Under the pieces are notes generated by a model that had not been told where the DNA came from, ran no database searches, and worked only from the letters and a program-made list of their open reading frames with translations. From positions 1 through 9,748 of the forward strand of contig JAEXHR010000147.1 of the NCBI GenBank assembly GCA_023449855.1: a DNA stretch of 9,748 nucleotides. Direction: 5' to 3'. The DNA is from Pseudomonadota bacterium (GTDB lineage: Bacteria; Pseudomonadota; Alphaproteobacteria; Rhizobiales; Xanthobacteraceae). Shown here piece by piece: positions 6,528 to 9,748 of this stretch; position 1 is the first letter of the stretch; every line of letters starts with the position of its first letter. The position numbers were made by a program, and so were the translations under genes.

Positions 6528-6727
6528 AGATTTTCCTCCGGCAGCTGTGCCCCGCAAAACGGGGCAGAAGCTCTCCTGAATTCAGGCACTTCTACGATTC
6601 CTGCCAAGCCTTAACAACCCACCAATATGGGGCCGATTTGGGCGGTAACGCGGCGCAAGGCCGCGATATCGCATGGTATTTCGTCGCATCTGGGCTAAAG
6701 CATCGGCCCTGAACGGGACCCCCAACC
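6528..6727. promoter_or_regulatory. Divergent intergenic region with four dyad elements
   Basis: This 200-bp gap separates the minus-strand run from rsmE and must hold both sets of promoters. Visible structures are: a hairpin TGCCCCG-CAAAA-CGGGGCA at 6548-6566; a perfect 12-bp palindrome CCTGAATTCAGG at 6575-6586; a hairpin CGCGGC-GCAAG-GCCGCG at 6649-6665; and an adjoining 10-bp palindrome GCGATATCGC at 6663-6672. None is followed by a T-run. I could not place -35/-10 boxes with confidence. The first two sit in the probable leader or promoter of the secreted-protein gene, the last two on the rsmE side. Confidence 0.5.
6535..6539 (-). promoter_or_regulatory. Ribosome binding site fixing the GTG start of the secreted-protein gene
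   Basis: The minus strand reads GGAGG at 6539-6535, followed by 7 nt and GTG at 6527. This is the strongest Shine-Dalgarno match in the minus-strand block and decides between the GTG at 6527 and the TTG at 6557. Confidence 0.75.
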
Positions 6728-7492
6728 ATGCCGCAATCCGATTTCCGCAGCCCCCGCCTCTATGTTGACGCAAGCCTTGCGACCGATGCGACCATCGCGC
6801 TCGACCGCAGCCAGAGCAACTATCTCGGCAACGTCCTGCGCCTCGATGCCGGCGATCCCGTGCTGGTGTTCAACGGCCGCGACGGCGAGTGGCAGGCCGC
6901 CATCGCCGCCGGCAAGCGCGCCGACAAGCTGTTGGTCCTCAAGCAGATGCGCGCGCAGGACCGATTATCCGACATCACTTATGCCTTCGCGCCGCTGAAG
7001 CACGCGCGGCTGGACTACATGGTGCAGAAGGCGATCGAAATGGGCGCGGCGAAACTGCAGCCGGTGGTCACGCGACATACGCAAACGAGCCGGGTCAATA
7101 CCGAGCGGATGCGGGCGAATGTGATCGAGGCCGCCGAGCAATGCGGAATTCTCAGCATTGCAGAGGTCGGCGAGCCCGTGAATCTCGGCAAGTTCCTGGA
7201 TCAGCGCGATAGCAAACGGCTGCTGATCTTCTGCGATGAAGCCGCGGAAGTCGTTGATCCCATTGCAGCTTTGGCGGGCGCACGGGAGGCTTCAGCCGGC
7301 GGGATCGACATCATCATCGGCCCCGAAGGCGGATTTGCCGAGGAAGAACGGGTACTTATGCTAAAACAACCGAGCATCCTGCGGCTCGCGCTGGGCCCGC
7401 GGATCATGCGCGCGGATACCGCGGCGGTGGCGGCGCTGGCTGTGATTCAGGCCGTATTGGGCGATTGGGCCGGCGGCCACCGGAACAATTAA
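6728..7492 (+). CDS. rsmE: 16S rRNA (uracil-1498-N3)-methyltransferase
   Basis: RsmE methylates N3 of U1498 in 16S rRNA within the assembled small subunit, using S-adenosylmethionine. The 254-residue product has the family's PUA-like N-terminal part (to about 70) and the SPOUT knot at the C-terminus. Key motifs are LDYMVQKAIEMGA (95-107), EAAEQCGI (134-141), IIGPEGGF (196-203) and LGPRIMRADTA (222-232), where most family members read LGPRILRTETA. The knot motifs bind the cofactor. The ATG at 6728 is preceded only by a weak CGGGA. It is the first plus-strand gene after the divergent region, and hisZ follows 89 bp after its stop. Confidence 0.96.
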   Translation: MPQSDFRSPRLYVDASLATDATIALDRSQSNYLGNVLRLDAGDPVLVFNGRDGEWQAAIAAGKRADKLLVLKQMRAQDRLSDITYAFAPLKHARLDYMVQKAIEMGAAKLQPVVTRHTQTSRVNTERMRANVIEAAEQCGILSIAEVGEPVNLGKFLDQRDSKRLLIFCDEAAEVVDPIAALAGAREASAGGIDIIIGPEGGFAEEERVLMLKQPSILRLALGPRIMRADTAAVAALAVIQAVLGDWAGGHRNN

Positions 7493-7581
7493 GCCACTTC
7501 CCCAAAGGTGGTCGAAACGTCGTAACCTCCGTGCTAAGGGCTGCGGCAGACGCTACGCAATTGGAATCGCTGGACTTCGAG

Positions 7582-8709
7582 ATGACCAAACCCGCCGCCT
7601 GGACGGATACCCTGCTGCTCTCGTTTGCCGAGGCGGGCTATGTCCATGCGTCGCCGGCGATTTTGCAGCCGGCCGAGCCTTTTCTGGATCTTTCGGGCGA
7701 AGACATTCGCAAGAGCTTGTATCTGACCACCGACCTGACGGGCGAGGAATTGTGCCTGCGCCCGGATCTGACGATCCCGGTGGCGCGGGACTATCTTGCA
7801 TCGAAAGCAGCCGGGCAGCCGGCGGGATTCAGCTATCTCGGCCCGGTTTTCCGCTATCGCCATGGAAAACCTAGCGAATTCCAGCAGGCCGGGATCGAGT
7901 CCTTCGGCCGTCAGGATCGCGCCGCTGCGGACGCGGAAATGCTGGTTTTGGCGTTGAATGCTGCGGCCGCACTGGGGCAACCTAGCGTCGAAATCAAGAC
8001 GGGCGACGTCGCTTTGTTCGCCGCCCTCATCGAGGCGCTCGACCTCTATCCGGTCTGGAAGCGTCGCCTGGTGAAGGATTTCAACCGCCAGGCGAACCTC
8101 GCTGAAGACCTCGACCGGCTCACCCTCGCCGAGTCGCCGGTGCGCAACGAATATGAAGGCGTGCTCGCCGCCCTCGCCGGCTCCGACCGCAAGGCGGCGC
8201 TGGCGCTGGTCACCGACCTGATGTCGATTGCCGGGGCAACCAATCTCGGCGGACGTTCGGTGGCGGAAATCGCCGATCGCTTCCTCGAGCAGTCGACTCT
8301 CAAGGGCGGCGCGCTGCCGAAGGACGCTCTGGCGCTGATCAAGCGCTTCCTTACCATTGCGGGCACGCCGGACGATGCGGTGGCGGAGCTACGCAAGCTG
8401 GCAGCGGACGCGAAGCTCGATCTCACTTCGGCGATCGACGAATTCGAACAGCGCATCGGCTTCATGGCCGCTGGCGGCATCGACACGACCAAGATCAAAT
8501 TCGCCACCGCCTTCGGCCGCGGGCTCGATTACTACACCGGCTTCGAATTCGAACTGCACGGCATCGGCAATGGCATCGAGCCGCCGCTGGTGGCGGGCGG
8601 TCGCTATGACAAACTGCTGTCGCAGCTCGGCGCCCCCAATCCCATTCCTGCCGTCGGCTTCTCGATCTGGATCGATGCGTTCTCCACCCGCGCAGGAGAC
8701 GCGTCATGA
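7582..8709 (+). CDS. hisZ: ATP phosphoribosyltransferase regulatory subunit
   Basis: HisZ is a histidyl-tRNA synthetase paralogue without tRNA-charging activity. It activates HisG and mediates histidine feedback inhibition in the first step of histidine synthesis. With the chosen start the protein has 375 residues and keeps the class II synthetase fold: PAILQPAEPFLDLSGE (25-40), LRPDLTIPVAR (59-69), motif 2 FRYRHGKPSEFQQAG (90-104), GRGLDYYTGFEFEL near 312-325 and motif 3 GGRYDKLL near 338-345. The HisRS anticodon-binding domain is absent, as expected. The ATG at 7582 was chosen because homology starts soon after and GGA lies 7 nt upstream. The frame is open back to an ATG at 7465, overlapping rsmE, and GTG 7531 is another option. 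Its stop overlaps the hisG start as ATGA. Confidence 0.92.
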   Translation: MTKPAAWTDTLLLSFAEAGYVHASPAILQPAEPFLDLSGEDIRKSLYLTTDLTGEELCLRPDLTIPVARDYLASKAAGQPAGFSYLGPVFRYRHGKPSEFQQAGIESFGRQDRAAADAEMLVLALNAAAALGQPSVEIKTGDVALFAALIEALDLYPVWKRRLVKDFNRQANLAEDLDRLTLAESPVRNEYEGVLAALAGSDRKAALALVTDLMSIAGATNLGGRSVAEIADRFLEQSTLKGGALPKDALALIKRFLTIAGTPDDAVAELRKLAADAKLDLTSAIDEFEQRIGFMAAGGIDTTKIKFATAFGRGLDYYTGFEFELHGIGNGIEPPLVAGGRYDKLLSQLGAPNPIPAVGFSIWIDAFSTRAGDAS

Positions 8710-9680
8710 GCACCCCATTCGTCGTCGCCGTTCCCTCCAAGGGACGCCTGCAGGAAAATGCCGAAGCCTTTTTCAGCCGCGCCGGACTCACGCTGACCAA
8801 GGCCGGCGGCGCGCGTGACTATCGCGGCACCATCGCCGGCCTCGACAATGTGGAGATCGCCTATCTCTCCGCCAGCGAGATCGCCGCCAATCTCGCGCGC
8901 GGCGCGGTGCATCTCGGCATCACCGGCGAAGACCTGCTGCGTGAAAACATCGTCGACACCGATAACCGCGTGGCGATCATCCAGGGTCTCGGCTTCGGCA
9001 ATGCCAATGTCGTCGTCGCCGTGCCGCAGGCCTGGATCGATGTCCGCACCATGGCCGATCTCGACGACGTCGCGACTGGCTTCCGCGACAAGCACGATCG
9101 TCGGATGCGCGTCGCGACCAAATATATCAACCTCACCCGCGCCTATTTCGCAGCGCATGGCGTGGTGGATTATCGCATCGTCGAAAGTGCCGGCGCCACC
9201 GAAGGCGCGCCGGCCACCGGCGCGGCGGAGCTGATCGTCGACATCACCACCACGGGCGCAACACTCGCCGCCAATGGCCTCAAGGTGCTCGACGACGGCG
9301 TGATGCTGCGCAGCCAGGCCAACCTCGTCGCCGCGCGCGATGCCGACTGGTCACCGGCCGCGCGCGAGACGGCGCGCGTCATCCTCGATCACATCGCGGC
9401 ACGCGCCCGCGCCAGCAAATACAAGGAAGTGCGTACGCGCTTCGCCGGCTGCAATCAGGCGCTGCTCGATGAGGCGCACAACCGCTTCGGTGTGGTGTCG
9501 CCCTTCGGCGGCCCGACCTCGTCGGGCATGGTGACGCTGCATTGCCCGCCCGCGCAGATCTATGCGCTCGGCAGTTTTCTGCGCGACCATGGCGCGGAGA
9601 CGGTTTCGGTTGCGTCGCTCGATTACGTGCTTGATCGCGAGAATCCGCTGTTTGCAAAGCTTGAGGCGTTCCTGCGGTAG
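8706..9680 (+). CDS. hisG: ATP phosphoribosyltransferase catalytic subunit, with C-terminal extension
   Basis: HisG joins ATP and PRPP to give phosphoribosyl-ATP, the committed step of histidine synthesis. The N-terminal region has VAVPSKGRLQE (7-17), GITGEDLLRE (71-80) and GLGFGNANVVVAVP (94-107). A full HisG family signature runs from E166 through VDITTTGATL (178-187), the PRPP loop. The ATG has AGGAG 7 nt upstream and overlaps the hisZ stop, so the two subunits are translated together. At 324 residues it is about 100 longer than the usual short, HisZ-dependent form. The extra part (about 220-324, including FGVVSPFGGPTSSG and SVASLDYVLDRENPL) takes the place of the regulatory domain in long-form HisG, but I do not see that domain's familiar sequence in it. 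Histidine feedback inhibition through HisZ is expected. Confidence 0.95.
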   Translation: MSTPFVVAVPSKGRLQENAEAFFSRAGLTLTKAGGARDYRGTIAGLDNVEIAYLSASEIAANLARGAVHLGITGEDLLRENIVDTDNRVAIIQGLGFGNANVVVAVPQAWIDVRTMADLDDVATGFRDKHDRRMRVATKYINLTRAYFAAHGVVDYRIVESAGATEGAPATGAAELIVDITTTGATLAANGLKVLDDGVMLRSQANLVAARDADWSPAARETARVILDHIAARARASKYKEVRTRFAGCNQALLDEAHNRFGVVSPFGGPTSSGMVTLHCPPAQIYALGSFLRDHGAETVSVASLDYVLDRENPLFAKLEAFLR

Positions 9681-9691
9681 AATATTTCACC

Positions 9692-9748
9692 GTCATTGCG
9701 AGCGTAGCGAAGCAATCCAGTCTTCGCTTGCGGCCCTCTGGATTGCTT
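9692..9748. repeat. Dispersed palindromic intergenic repeat, right end cut by window
   Basis: The left arm starts GTCATTGCGAG at 9692 and ends AAGCAATCCAG (9710-9720). After a 17-nt loop the complementary CTGGATTGCTT (9738-9748) begins and continues past the window edge, so the true stem is longer than the 11 bp seen. I recognise the 'cattgcgag...gaagcaatccag' consensus as a widespread intergenic repeat of Bradyrhizobium-type genomes (from memory). It lies 11 bp after the hisG stop and may end or stabilise the hisZG transcript. No T-run is visible. Confidence 0.75.

Noticed and set aside
7582..8709. Histidyl-tRNA synthetase (hisS)
   Set aside because: The protein lacks the anticodon-binding domain and is coupled to hisG, which identifies it as HisZ.

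Overview
The window looks like chromosomal DNA from an alphaproteobacterium of the Bradyrhizobium/Rhodopseudomonas/Afipia group (Nitrobacteraceae). This rests on the high GC content, the protein styles (RsmE, HisZ, HisG, UbiA) and the dispersed palindromic repeats at both edges, which resemble intergenic repeats I associate with that group. The genus call is an inference. There is no sign of phage, insertion sequences, CRISPR, tRNA or rRNA.

Layout. Bases 1-125 hold a dispersed palindromic repeat. From 126 to 6527 six genes, followed by a secreted-protein gene at the 5' end, all lie on the minus strand. In transcription order they are: a small secreted Pro/Gly-rich protein of unknown function (5826-6527), ubiA (4894-5829, joined by a 4-bp ATGA overlap), a LysR-type regulator (3929-4861), the alpha and beta subunits of a split thiamine-diphosphate decarboxylase of the sulfopyruvate/phosphonopyruvate type (3255-3794 and 2671-3267, 13-bp overlap), a Tat-exported TctC/Bug-type solute-binding protein (1580-2572) and a GlcD-type FAD-linked 2-hydroxyacid dehydrogenase (126-1562). 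A 200-bp divergent intergenic region (6528-6727) rich in palindromes follows. On the plus strand come rsmE (6728-7492), hisZ (7582-8709) and hisG (8706-9680; ATGA overlap with hisZ). A second palindromic repeat family closes the window and runs off its end.

How the genes work together. The block 126-4861 reads as a substrate-specific catabolic module: a regulator, a periplasmic binding protein, a flavin dehydrogenase that would turn a 2-hydroxyacid into a 2-oxoacid, and a ThDP decarboxylase that would turn the 2-oxoacid into an aldehyde plus CO2. The same combination of protein classes (TTT-type uptake, SlcD-like dehydrogenase, ComDE) is known from 3-sulfolactate degradation. Sulfolactate or a related sulfonated or phosphonated hydroxyacid is therefore my leading hypothesis, but the substrate cannot be read from sequence. 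The remaining genes are housekeeping: ubiquinone synthesis (ubiA), 16S rRNA methylation (rsmE) and the first step of histidine synthesis (hisZ-hisG). HisG is unusual in carrying a roughly 100-residue C-terminal extension even though it is coupled to HisZ.
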